Assembly (NCBI GenBank): GCA_003254905.1
Contig: QANU01112481.1
Span: 678,352 to 742,351 of the forward strand
Source: Nissolia schottii
Lineage: Eukaryota > Streptophyta > Magnoliopsida > Fabales > Fabaceae
DNA: 64,000 nt
Reading direction: 5' to 3'
Part shown: positions 36,681 to 48,221 of the stretch, one piece after another
How positions within the stretch are numbered: the first letter of the stretch is position 1
Layout: each line of letters starts with the position of its first letter
The notes under the pieces: model-generated
Databases searched by the model: none
What the model was told of the DNA's origin: nothing
What the model saw: only the letters and a program-made list of their open reading frames with translations
Made by a program: the position numbers and the translations under genes

Positions 36681-36981
36681 AATTGATAAAATCTTTATCT
36701 TTTAAATTTGAAATTATCTTTATTTGGTTAAAAATGCTTTCGAAATTAAGATTGTTTAAAAGGATTTTAACTTTAATTATAAATGTAACGTGAATTAAGA
36801 TTTTTTTTAAAAAAAATTTGGTTATATTATCATCTCAAATTTGATTTGATTTAAATTTAATTTAATGGACAAATACGATTTGATTTAAATTTTAAATATG
36901 ATTTGATTTAAATGAAATTGACCAAATCTTAATTTTTTGAATTTAAAATTGTCTTTACTTAGTTAAAAAATATTTTCGAAA
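36681..36981. repeat. Diverged direct repeat, about 68 bp, 235 bp apart
   Basis: The block at 36681-36746 (aaattgataaaatc ... tttcgaaatt) recurs at 36915-36981 with about 80% identity by eye. Between them are several 'gatttgatttaaat' words. Confidence 0.55.
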
Positions 36982-39784
36982 TTTGCATCATATTGAGAAT
37001 AACTTTGCAGTTAGTTCATTTGAAGAATAGACATTTTTCTATGTTTTATTTTGATAAATTTTTCCTTTGTTTCATGCTAAGAAATTTTATTTCTGAGGAA
37101 CGAATTTTAAGGGAGGCAATATTAAGAAATGTCGTTCTAAGGTATAGTGCAAAACTTGATTGTTTTATAATTAAAATTTTTAGGAATATATATTTTATTT
37201 TAGGAATACATTACAAACTTCTTTAATTGATAATACATATATTTAAAAATATGTATAATTTCCAAATACCCTTAGCACGAATAATTTTATTATTACTTTT
37301 TATAACTATTTTAAAAAAAAAATTATATTTTCAAAAAATAATAATAATGTAAAATAGACAATTACAAATTTTCTAGTAATTTTTCACCTTGTACCCACCA
37401 TTGTTCTATTGCTTTCTGCTATGCTAATTAATGCAATGAGATTGGTCATTAATTCTGTTGGTAGGTTTTCGGGTGAAGACCAAAAAACAACATAGAGCTA
37501 CTCATCGATTTTTAAAATAATGTTCAACTCATCCTAATCTAATAATTAAATAAAATATTAAAAAATAATTGTGGAGGGAAGCAAAATAAAATGGAAGGAT
37601 AATTCGGCATTTTCGCTCAATAATTTCATTATCATAGCTAGCATGAAAATAAAATATTCCCAACTGCTATGATGGGAATAAAAATCTACTAAAACTTGAG
37701 AATATGACATTCCTAAAAATGATTTATTCTCAAAAACAAATTTATATACATTAAAATAAATATGAGAATGAAACATTTTTAAATACTCATTCTTAAAAAT
37801 AAATATATATACTTTGAAACAAACGCGTCCACGAGAGAAACCAAGGAATTATCATTTTTTTTTAATTAACCCAATAAATTATCTTTGTTTCCTATCTTTA
37901 GGAGTACTTTTTTTGGGGGGTGAATTCATTTGAATGAGTATTTAGGCGAATAAGGTGTTTGATTAATGGAAGTTTTGAATTTTGGAAATTTAATTTTGTT
38001 CATTTGAAATTAATCACCGTAATTATAGTTAAATATTTAAGGTTTATAATTTTTATCATTTTCCTCTTATTTTTGACCATATATCATTTTCTTTGATTTT
38101 ATCTCTTACCCATTACTTATAAGAGGTTTTAATTAGATAATAATATTACACATCTCTGCTGCATAGAGGGATCCGAGAGTTTCAACCACTTCTTGATCCC
38201 ATTTGCTTAGACTATTATACCCTTTTTAATATATATATAACAACTTTTTTATAATTACACATAAAAACAATTTGAATAAACAAATTATTTTTTTACTATT
38301 ATAATTTATAAAATAGTTACAATCTATATGTTTAATATTAGTAGGCATGGAATGCATGTCCACCCCTAATAATAATTAAACTCTTTTAATAATTACGAAG
38401 AACACAACTTTTATATTAAGAATGGTAAGATAAGATGCATGGTTGACGTTGGCAACCGGCCAAACAAATTCCTACTTCCTGTAGAAGTTACTTTGTAGAA
38501 GATAAACTTGAATTTGTTTCTCTTTTATCTTGGTAGATTTTCACAACGAATGTGGATAATTTGTAGTAGTTGTTGACAAATATGGAGAAACTAATAACGA
38601 AAAAACATGACCCATTTAATTTAATCAAGCCAATTAATTATTCCCCTTTTTCTGGTAGTATGGCACTGTTTTGTAGTACTAGGAATTCGTTTTTTATTCA
38701 TTCGGAATTCGTTGTTGACTTTAATAAAATATATAAATGATGTTCGACATTTTTACGAGTAATTTTCATCTTTAAAATTCAAAAATTATACTTTTTAATT
38801 TTTAAAATTATAATTAATTGATTAAATTAATTATTTAATTCATTGTCATTCACATTTTTTATTGATATTAAATTTTATTAAAAAGTTAAATTTTAAATTT
38901 TAAAAATTTAAATGACATAGAGTTACCATTCCAAACAACAAAACAATCATTACCTTCAAATATTTCTTTTTCGGTTTTGGTGGTTACATCACCCCAAATA
39001 TACATATAAACATTTTGAGGAAAGTTCATCTGGATACTTTAGAGAATAAAAATGAGACTTTTTTTTAGTATTGAATCTATAAATAGAAATGAGATTCATT
39101 ATTAACTTTTGTGATTTAAGGGGGACACTATTTTACTTGATTTTCTAAAATGAGATATTCACTTTAGAGTATTTTTTCTCATCTAATACTAGTGTGTCTT
39201 GATAATTGTATCTGTCAAATATTAAACATAGGTAATAATGTGAAAGAAATAAAATAGACAATAAAATTTTAAAAAAATTTACTTCTACCAAAAAAGAAAA
39301 AAATTAATTAAAAAGTATAAGAGGTTGAATTTTAAAAGAGTGTACATCTTAATTTTAAGACAATTTTTTGAAAGTAGTTACAAATACAAAAGAAAAAAAA
39401 TATATATATATATAATGGATTAAATAAGTGCCTAAAATTTGAAATAGTAAATAAGGGTAAAAAGGGAAATAAAATTAGAAACCAACTAACAATTAGTCGT
39501 TAGTATTGTAGGTATGTATGTATATAGATAATTAAAACTAATTATTATTATTATTATTATTTGGGATTTACTTCGTTATTGCCATAAATTTTAAGAGTAT
39601 TGATATTATAATATTTAATATTTTTTAAGTATATCAAAAATTTAAATTATTTATTGTTTTAAATTTTTTATTAAATCAAAACTGTTTAAATATTGGTAAC
39701 TTTATAAAAATATGAATACCAACCTTATTATTTTAATATTAATAATATTCTCAATTCTTAAAATCCATAGGCTAACATTATTTA
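36982..39784. other. Intergenic, AT-rich, no gene seen
   Basis: Contains (TA)n near 39402-39414 and (ATT)n near 39540-39562. No exon-like frame; the open frame at 36993-37226 is AT-driven. Confidence 0.45.
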
Positions 39785-40095
39785 CACGTGTGAAAAGTTG
39801 GACCGCACATGCATCCCATGATTGGGTTTGTGGTCACCCACGTCAGCATATTTGGACGGTTACTATATCTCTCATCACAGTATCAACGTCTGAGATTTTC
39901 TCATCAATTTTCTTATTTCAAAAGTTAACCACCAAAAGCACTACGATAAGCCCTATGGTAACTAACAAAGCCATTGGGGGTGCACGGTAAGACCCTCCCC
40001 CATGGCCCCACATCAGAAGAACTGGTGCAATCTCAACCGTCCGATTAAGTTGGCCCCAAAAAGATTAAAAAAAAAAACAAGGCTTCTTATAAATT
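39785..40095 (+). promoter_or_regulatory. Promoter of the 41060 gene: G-box, ACGT element, TATA box
   Basis: A CACGTG G-box lies at 39785-39790, a CACGTCA element near 39839, and a TATAAAT box around 40088, before the CT/GA-mixed leader that starts near 40110. Composition changes here from AT-rich desert to mixed sequence, as expected at a gene start. G-boxes in plants bind bZIP and bHLH factors. Confidence 0.45.
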
Positions 40096-40120
40096 CAGAT
40101 GAAGACGAGTTTCAGCGTTG

Positions 40121-40168
40121 ATGGCTCTGCTTCAGTGCACCCAGAAAACAGAACCAGTAAGAGAGTGA
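40121..40168 (+). CDS. uORF, 15 codons, in the 5' leader of the 41060 gene
   Basis: The ATG at 40121 opens a 15-codon frame (MALLQCTQKTEPVRE) closed by TGA at 40166-40168, within the first leader exon (about 40110-40393). A donor AAAAAG|GTCTTT at 40393/40394 and an acceptor GCAACAG|GCAGG at 40901/40902 suggest a leader intron of about 500 bp before the main ATG. If the leader is transcribed as inferred, this uORF would lower translation of the main frame. Confidence 0.35.
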   Translation: MALLQCTQKTEPVRE

Positions 40169-41059
40169 TTTTGGCGAGTTAGGGTTTCGAATTTGACTCA
40201 CTGAGTCATTGCATTGTCGCGGGATTCTTCTTTTTTGCCGGAGTTTTTTTTCCTTTTGCTGTTTACCCCTTTCGTTTGAGAGAACCTATAAAGATTCGGT
40301 TTTTTTTTCTCCGGCGAGGAGTTTGTGATGTTCCGGTGACTCTTTGATCGATCGAGTGTGGTGAATTCCCGATTTTGACCCTGAAGCAAAAAGGTCTTTA
40401 TTCCGAAGTTTTTTTTTTCACTTGCTATGTAATGGGTTGATTGTGGATTTTTTTGTGTTGGGGGAATAAAATTAAATTTATTCTTTTGGAATTTGGATAA
40501 TGAATTTTTTCGTGCATTTCTGGGAGTGCGTTACATGTTTGATGCATTTTTTTGGCAATTGGTTGAAGTTGGTTCAGTGAAATCATATAAAAATATTTTT
40601 TTTTGGCTGACATTCCATTTTGGGAAATGTGTCTGATAATCTAGGATAAGCTCTTCAACTTGCTGAATTGGGTTTTGATATTTGAGGAAACGTTATAACA
40701 AATTTACTGCTTCTGTTACAGATTCATGCTTCTGCTTCCTTCATTTTTTTTTTTTTAAAGCTTTTGGCTTTTGTCAGTTATTGATATTAATGGCTTTGTT
40801 GGGTTGAATTTATTTTATTCCCCCATTTTTTTATTTATTTTTTCTCTCTCTTTTTCTTTTTTGTTGATGATCATTTCCTAATATAGTGGTTACTGCAACA
40901 GGCAGGAACCACTGGCTAATCTGCTCTCTCAATTTTTTTGGCCCTTCATTCTTTCACAAATCTTTGGCTTCCAAATAGAGATTCATCACTCCTTCAAAGT
41001 TGAAACTTGAAAATTGAAACCCCTTTTGCCCCTCAACACTCTATTGGGATTTCGCAAGC

Positions 41060-43224
41060 ATGGCTGTCTCTTTGACACGGTTCTCATGGTGGTTGTGGGG
41101 TGGAGGCAAGGAGAAAGAGCCTGTTTCCAATGGCTCTTCCATGAATTCATCTTCTGAATGGGGTGTGAAGTTCCCTTTGGTGAAGGGGACAAAGTTGGCT
41201 CCATCTCATCACAGGAAGGTTAAAAGGAAATGGCAAAGCAGGGAGGAGAGGAGGGTTGATAGGGAGCATGATGTTGTGTTGGTTCCATCTGATGGCGGCT
41301 GCTGCTTGTCTGGCTCTGAATCTGATGACTCAGACTGGTCCATTGGGTGGTTGGAGCCTCACGGCTCTGATTTTCAGAGTGATGATGAGTCGGATAACAG
41401 TTTTGCTGTGCTGGTTCCTTGCTATAGGCCTGGCTGCAAGGAGGTGGAGGGTTCGGATAATGAGCTCTTGAGTGCCATCAAGAACATCCCGGATGAATTT
41501 TCTTCTGGTAAGATTCGCTTATGTGCACTTTGAAATGTGTAATTTGATTTCCTTGAGTTGTTTTGTTCTATTTCAAGCTCATAGCACTGCTTAAATGTTA
41601 TTTATGTATTCATTTATTATTTGAGTTGTTACTTGTTAGTTGATTGGCTATTTTTTTATGATGGTTCTTTGAGGACAAAGAATATTTTTTTTCAAGGTGC
41701 TTGTTATGTGTGTTTGTTATGAATTATGTTGGTGGATCATAATCTATAATTCCTGATTTGAATTGGCCTTGCTGTTGATGATTCTAAATTATAATCTTAT
41801 CTGTCATTATTATAATGATTATTGTGTTTGTGGTTACAAATTTTGATGCTTGACAATTAGGTGTAGTGGCATACTGCTAAGCAACTTTAAGCGCTATGGT
41901 GATTAGCGATTCTGTCTCACAAAATCGAAGTGCATACGACAATCTTCCCCTTTTCGCTAGAGTTGTTTTCAGATGCATCCATCTATATTCTAGGACGCTT
42001 TCTTTTTGTGTCTATGTGTGTCTGTGCACGACACTCGTGTGTGGGCATGCTCTTGTATGTGGACATGCGCGTGATTGTACGTGCGCGGCCCTTGTGTGTG
42101 TTTGTGCGTGCGCGTGTGCACTCGCTCTTGTATGTGTCAATGTGTTTTGACTCCTTTATTTTGTGGCTGTTTTCCTGTCTGATTTGCAAGGAGACTGCAA
42201 GCTTTTCTGAGCTAATTTTCTTTGTATGCATTGTTTGTAGCATCTTATTCTATAATATAATAGTCTTATCTTAAATTTTTGATGAGGCAGTAAATCACTT
42301 TTACTAAGTTGCTATTGTGATAGTAGAGAAAAAACATGCAATGAAGTAACATTACAATCTGATCTGAGGTCCTAAATTCCATACTCTTTAAGCCGCAGCC
42401 AAATGATTGCTGACTTCCTTTGGTGATTCAAGACCTTAATTCAATATACTTAGAAATTTATTTTAATCTTAGTATGTGGTCCTGGATATGGCTTTTGTGG
42501 CTTCACCCATTTCTTTCATTATCAGCCTCTGTCTGATTTTTGGGTCACTTAGACTGCATTATCTGTGGAGCACAACATGTTCTGGTCCATTGAGTAGGAT
42601 CTGCAGATCATTAATTCGACCCGTGCATTTTTTTTAAAATTAATAATAATAAATAGAAATAAAAGAAGGAAGAATAATATATGATTTTATTGCTAATAAG
42701 ATATGTTAAGTAGAAGAACCTCTCTTAAAACAGTTTCCTACTTGCTATGGAAATTTAGTTACTTGTTGCCAGATTTTTTGTTTGGCTGTACATGAATACT
42801 AAAAATGTTGATTAAACTAGTAACAGTTGCATACTATAACCTGCAAGTTGGGTATTATTTGTGTTTAAAATAACAACCTGCCATATTCAATTGAGCTGTT
42901 TGTACAATTCAGAATTAGGGAAAAGTGATGGTGACTCCTTTTGCTCCTATACTTGTGTTGGAAATGAGTGGAGTCAAAATATTCACTCACATTTCAAAGT
43001 ACTAGTATTCTTTCTTCTTCTTATGATGTATTGATGCTTTTATCTATTTATATAGTATGAATTCAATTTATTTTGATAAGCTATTTGTTTGTATCTGCTA
43101 TTTTGCGAAACTAGAGATTTGCAATCAGTACTTAATTGTTTCTCTTGGAATTCTGTTTGAATATGCAGCTGGAAAGAATTACGTGGAACGATGGATGGCT
43201 TCTCTTCAGAATTTTAAAGCATAG
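41060..43224 (+). CDS. Conserved plant protein of unknown function, 167 aa
   Basis: Two exons: 41060-41507 and 43169-43224 (TAG), joined in frame across a 1.66-kb GT-AG intron (TCTTCTG|GTAAG ... ATGCAG|CTGG). The protein starts with a Trp-rich hydrophobic segment (SLTRFSWWLWGGG), then a basic stretch (HHRKVKRKWQSREERR), then an acidic Ser/Asp-rich part (GSESDDSDWSIGW, SDFQSDDESDNSFAVLVPCYRPGC). The second exon supplies the C-terminal GKNYVERWMASLQNF. This arrangement looks conserved and gene-like, with leader intron, promoter and a plausible 3'UTR to about 43380. I do not recognise a functional family. The intron also contains a GT/GC-rich stretch (42000-42140) that gives false open frames. 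Confidence 0.8.
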
Positions 43225-43399
43225 AAAATTGCTGCTTATTCTTCAATGACCATGGAACCTTTCTGACAAACTAGTAGAAGTAGAGGAGGCAAAATAATCA
43301 CACGCCACCAATGTATTTTTGTACATAGACACTCTTCTCCTCTTATATGATGAAAAGCTTTAGTTGAAATGAATTCGGTCTATAAATTACTCTGATGGC

Positions 43400-44906
43400 C
43401 AGAACTACTATCATAAAAATAATGTCAATCACAAAAAAAGAAAAAAAAAAATTCCATGTGAATATGAAATTTTAATGGAAGATTCTGAATGAGATGGGAT
43501 ACTTCTGACTTTCTGAGTTGCGTATTTCATTAAATTACTCATGACCATTAAACACAATTATAATGGCAATTAAGTATTTTATATTGACATTGTTTATTCA
43601 TATTTTTTCATTGATTATTTTTGGTTATACTCATTATGGATTAGGAAAAAAAAAATATGATTGACTGCAAAATTAGAAATATATTTGATTAAGGTATGAT
43701 ATGAATTATAGTATTCTTGATGAACTTGTCTTTGGAATGCTTAGGATTAGAAGTTAGAACTACTTCTGTTATTTATTAATATGGGTAATGGAACGAGGGA
43801 AAAATATATAAAAATAAGGGGTCTTGCTTGGGTTCCCTGTCAAATGTAAGAGTATCAATACTTTATTGTTACATGTGGTTAAAAATTAGTTATCTGTGTC
43901 ACTATTTGTAATTAATTATTATTTTAAATTTAAAAAATAAATCGTGATTCTTGAAACATAAAGAAGTATTAGTTGAGAATGAATAATCTCATTGTAATTT
44001 TTGTGTGACAAAATTATATGTGATCTTTTATCAATTTAAAATGTGAAATGCATACATAATATAAACAATGAAAAAATTAATGATAAAAAATTACACATAA
44101 CCTTATTATGTGAAAATTATACATGAAATGATCTATTTCTGGTGGTATGGAAGGAAGAACCAAAAATAAATTAATATATCAATATAAATTAATTTTTTTT
44201 AATGAATGTATAATGGGTTTAATTTATAGTATCTCTTAAGCAGAGTGTTGTGTACGTCATAAAAATAATAGTTTTACATCATAATAATGGATCAATTGAA
44301 TTTGTGTCATTTATACTGTCCAGAGTAGGTGACCTTTTCACATAAGACGATAACATTCCCGTTATTTTCATGTGCTATTATTGAAAGACGTGAAAATTCT
44401 GATGAGGAGGAATGATTGTGGATTGTGGAATGTGGTACAGGCAAAAACTTGTTAAAAGCACTATTGAATTTGTTGTAAGCTCCTCATAAATCCATTTTTG
44501 CAGTGCTCAAATATTTGTTCCCTTTGATAACGTCAAATAAAATAATTGTTGGTTTATGAAAGGGTGTGGCGTATATGCTGCATAAATAATAATGCATATG
44601 ATGATGATGCGTTGGACCACCGTCCACATGAAAGGGGGTGTGCGGTGGTAAGCGCCAAAGATGAACCGCATAACCAAGAAAACGAAAGCATATATGAGTG
44701 TGTTTTTCACCCCACAGAAACTGGCACTTTCTTCCTTGTTGTGGCTTCACTTCAATGTGTGGCTGACGTTACCTATGCTGAATATAGTTTTTTGTAAGCA
44801 GCACATATGGCGATATTATTTGGGTGACATCTGTCTCTGTGAGAATTTGGGAATATGCTGAATATAGTTTTGCCTGTCAATTTGCCATCGCATACAACTT
44901 ATACTG
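43400..44906. other. Intergenic, no gene seen
   Basis: AT-rich. A block near 43800-43900 ('gggtcttgcttgggttccctgtc') looks like one end of a dispersed plant repeat; the partner end was not found. Open frames at 44484-44861 overlap on both strands without family likeness. Confidence 0.4.
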
Positions 44907-45283
44907 AGTTTGGTACAAGTATAAAAATGATCGATATCTTTGAGTTAATCAATTTTGTCCACCAAGTTGGCGCGTGATAAATGTCTTAATGTCCAACTTG
45001 GTCCTTAAGAAAATTAAAGCATTAACTTAATGTTTGGAAAAAAAAACTTGGGTCAACTTAGTCCTTCTATCTATATTTTTTAGGGACTAATGTGGGTAAC
45101 AAATTTTTTTTTAAGAATTAAGTTGGTTCCAAATTTTTTTGTAAAAACTAAGTTGACATTTTAATTTTTCTTAAGCACCAAGTTGAGGATCAAGACTTTC
45201 TAAGGATTAACTTGAATATTAACTCAATATTTTTTTTATGGACTACATTTATGTGTATCTTATTTTTGTTCTCATACCAAACT
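44907..45283. mobile_element. MITE-like element, 377 bp
   Basis: AGTTTGGTACAAGTATAAAAA at the left (44907) and the right end in reverse (AGTTTGGTATGAGAACAAAAA) form a terminal inverted repeat of about 24 bp. The interior repeats 'aagttg(a/g)' and 'cttggtcctt' words in both orientations. No clear target duplication. Confidence 0.5.
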
Positions 45284-45854
45284 ATTAAACATAAATGTAG
45301 TATTTTGTTTTGATTAAATTAATGACATTCAGATTTTATTATTAAGAATTAAATTAACTCGGCTTCACTAAAGACCTTTTTATTGGAAAGGAATTTCCTA
45401 GTGATTTTTTTTTATTCTTTGGGTTCGGACATAGGTGTATTTGATATAAGGATAAAAATCACGAAGAAATCTTCATGGAAAGAGTTGATAACTTGATTTG
45501 TAAAATTGGAAATTGGTAGAAGTTACTTAAGTTGCACTTCATTGTTCATAATCTCCTCCCTGTGCTATGATAAATGACTTTGGTTGTCTTCGCCTTTTAC
45601 CCATTGTTTATACTTTTTTTAATGTTTCTTTTTCTTTTGTAATTGGCTCTTTCTTATTGTTGACATGAAGTCACAACAAAACATTTGACTTTGACTTCGA
45701 AATTATAAAGCATTGTGAGAAGCCAGCTCTGCCCATTATAGTAGGATTTATCATAAACATTACACTTTTGCAAGTTTAATTGTTCAAAAATTGTTTAAAT
45801 GATTGTAATAATATTATGACACTAAAAGAAAATAAGAGTGAAAGAAGAGAGTAA

Positions 45855-45995
45855 TGTTATTGTGATAATCATTTGGGACAATCATATTCACAAATGTGTG
45901 TGGTTTATTGTAGGTCCCACCACAATAGTGTAGTCCATACTTTTGTGAGAGTGTGGTTGTCCCAAAATTATCCAAAATAATTATTATCCTATTAT
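45855..45995. mobile_element. Short foldback MITE
   Basis: 'gataatcatttgggacaatca' at the left pairs with the right end ('tggttgtcccaaaattatcc' read in reverse), and the centre 'ggtcccaccacaatag' lies between. Nearly the whole element is an inverted repeat. Confidence 0.55.
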
Positions 45996-46011
45996 TTATA
46001 TCAAAAAAACA

Positions 46012-46170
46012 ATAATGTTATTTGGGCTATTAAAAATGTGTAGATACATTGTCACTTCCTTCACAACACATTATGTGACCAATTGATGTATCTAGTGAGC
46101 CGTATAATGTATGTTGTGAGAAGAGTGACAATGTATTTACACCTTTTTAATGGTCCAAATAACACTACTC
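46012..46170. mobile_element. Short foldback MITE, adjacent to the previous one
   Basis: 'aatgttatttgggctattaa' at the left pairs with the right end read in reverse ('agtgttatttggaccattaa'). Pairing goes on with 'gatacattgtcac' versus 'aatacattgtcac' and 'cacaaca'. Both arms are about 65 bp. Its ends resemble the left end of the element at 45855 ('gtaatgttatt'), so the two may belong to one family. Confidence 0.65.
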
Positions 46171-46479
46171 ACGAAAGAAAACAAAGAGAACACTAGAAAT
46201 GAAAAAAAGAAATTAAAAAAGTATTTATTTTTCTTTGTTTGTGTTATGAGGTGAAGGAAAAAAAATTATTTATTATCTATTAATTCTGATGCATAAGCTT
46301 TACAATTTGTCATATTAGCATTTTATTGAATTTGTTAATCTCTGGTTCTTTCACAAGAAATTGTTGCCCTACTGCTTGAAAGTAAGAGAGCACCATTACA
46401 CCTTAAAAATTTTAATGGCTGAGATTGTATATTTAGACTACAGATTGTAGGTGCACACAAGTAACATGTCATCACAAGC

Positions 46480-46960
46480 CTAGGTGTTACAGCATCCTCG
46501 TTTCTCTGTGTCGTTGCAGTGCACAAGCTTTCCTTTTTCTTTTCCCCTTAAGACATTTGATCCTCCAAATGTCACGTGACTCTAACATTGCGGAAAAACA
46601 TGGATACTTAGACTTGATATGACTGGGATGAACATGCATAAAACCATAACATACTGAGACATAAACATAGATGAAATCACACATAAACACGCATAAGCAA
46701 ACACAAGCATATATGACATACGATTAACATAAGGAAGGTTGACATGAAATATATGACCGAGATATACCTAACGGTGTGACTTTCGCTTGCTGCTTATCCT
46801 GACAAGTTAGGAATAGAGGCACAGGATGCCTCTAGTACTCTAGTTTGCTCCTCGATTACTTGGTCCTCTGCCCTGGCTGTTTATATCGACTTGCGCCACG
46901 TTACCATTTTGCAGTGTCGACCAAAACGTCTGAGCAAAAACATTTGGCTGCACTGAACCT
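46480..46960 (-). mobile_element. Downstream end of the retrotransposon, possibly LTR scrap
   Basis: On the minus strand, 46500-46545 (GGAAAGCTTGTG ... CACAGAGAAACGAGG) resembles 49600-49645 within the 5' LTR (GGAAAGTTTGTG ... CACAGAGAAATGAGG), followed by a TGTAACACC start-like word ending at 46493. This may be part of a truncated second LTR or of a related element. The rest of the stretch is unassigned. Confidence 0.35.
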
Positions 46961-46986
46961 TGACTCAACTCTCCTATCAGAAGCAG

Positions 46987-47850
46987 GTAATCTCTCTTGA
47001 TATGGCCTTCCTGGGCATAACTAAAACACTCTCTCGTCCCCTTTTTACATACAACTGAATGGGCCTTGTCTCAAGTCTAACACTAGGGCTTGGTATGACC
47101 CGAATGCTCAGAACCTTCCGCACTGAATTGTATGCTGCCTCTTGACTGAGTTTGTGATGGTGGTAGGCGCATTAGAATGGGCTTAGAAAAAGCAACCTGG
47201 CCTAATGACAACCCATGCTGGATGTGTTGCTCCTAACTCTGGAAACTATCTGAAATGGAACCTTGCACCTTAGTATTCTTCCCAGATGGGGAAACCCCAC
47301 TGCCCTCTATCAAGCTGGTCTTGACACAAAGCATAGCATCCATAATCTCTGCATATGAGATGGTGTGTATGTGTACTGATAATCCAATACGATAATTTGT
47401 ATGTAACCCCTTGACAAAACATTTGACCTTCACTGTTTGTGTGGGGAGGAGGTTTGAAGCTGCCTGAGACAAATGAGTGAATTGCTCATCATATTCGGTG
47501 ACTGTCATGCCTGGTGACATCTTTAGTTAGAGAAACTCATCGATCATCTTGTTGACCCTACTTGAAGAAAGAAATCCCTCCAAAAATGCTACAGAGAATT
47601 CCTCCCAACTAGGTAACGATTTGTTCTTCCTGTCGTATTGAAACTCTTTGTACCAAAGACTGGCCTGGCCTCCTAGTTAGAAGCTTGCCAACTTCGCTGG
47701 ATTCTCTGAAGAAACATGGAGAATCGTGGTTATCTTCTCCATCTCACTAAGGAAATCTAAGGGGTCCTCCTCCATGAGCTTTTCTGAGAACTTGGACAGT
47801 CCTAAACTCCTAAAGTGATCAGCAATGGTTGCCTCTTGGTTGTTCTACTA
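46987..47850 (-). pseudogene. Retrotransposon gag (Ty3/gypsy type), decayed
   Basis: One minus-strand frame reads through a plant retrotransposon gag: DHFRSLGLSKF, DPLDFLSEMEKI, GGQASLWYKEF, LPSWEEFSVAFLEGF, then MTVTEYDEQFTHLSQAA. It holds three in-frame stops (47679-47677, 47529-47527, 47235-47233). A zinc knuckle follows in the same frame at 47028-46987 (CFSYAQEGHIKRDY): the CX2CX4HX4C pattern has two Cys replaced by Tyr. No protease, reverse transcriptase or integrase frame follows. The gag lies downstream of the PBS at 48208 on the same strand. The element cannot make its own proteins. Confidence 0.85.
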
Positions 47851-48207
47851 AATTCCCTTCTGAATTTGTGCGGTAGGCATCTCTGCCAACATGGTCATGG
47901 CTTGCTCCAAGGTTGCTAAATGACTGTGGGTGCCTGAAGTACCAATGTTGTGATTGCAGGGGATGTGGCTTGGATACAGGACAACCGTGATTCTCTTGAG
48001 GAAGGAATAATTAAATCATATGAGAGCATGAAACAAGACACTGAAATTGCTATTTGATCCTAAATTGACTGACTCATCCTAAACATGACTGACTTCCTAA
48101 AGGCCTCGAGTAACATCACGTCTTGTGCAAATAGTGACCATTTCATTTACACAGTTGTGATCCTACTTAAGGAAACTTGCTCCAGTGACTCACAAGAAAA
48201 GTCTATA
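47851..48207 (-). mobile_element. Retrotransposon untranslated leader
   Basis: Between the primer-binding site and the recognisable gag start. It has stops in the gag frame (for example near 47850) and no other coding signal. Confidence 0.55.
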
Positions 48208-48219
48208 GCTCTGATACCA
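48208..48219 (-). promoter_or_regulatory. Retrotransposon primer-binding site (initiator tRNA-Met)
   Basis: TGGTATCAGAGC on the minus strand is the standard plant PBS complementary to the 3' end of initiator tRNA-Met. It lies 2 bp from the CA end of the LTR at 48222, the usual spacing. Confidence 0.88.
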
Positions 48220-48221
48220 AC

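Noticed and set aside
41896-42274. Cys/Val-rich frames of 84-114 codons
   Set aside because: They lie in the intron of the 41060 gene in a GT/GC-repeat stretch and look like composition artefacts.
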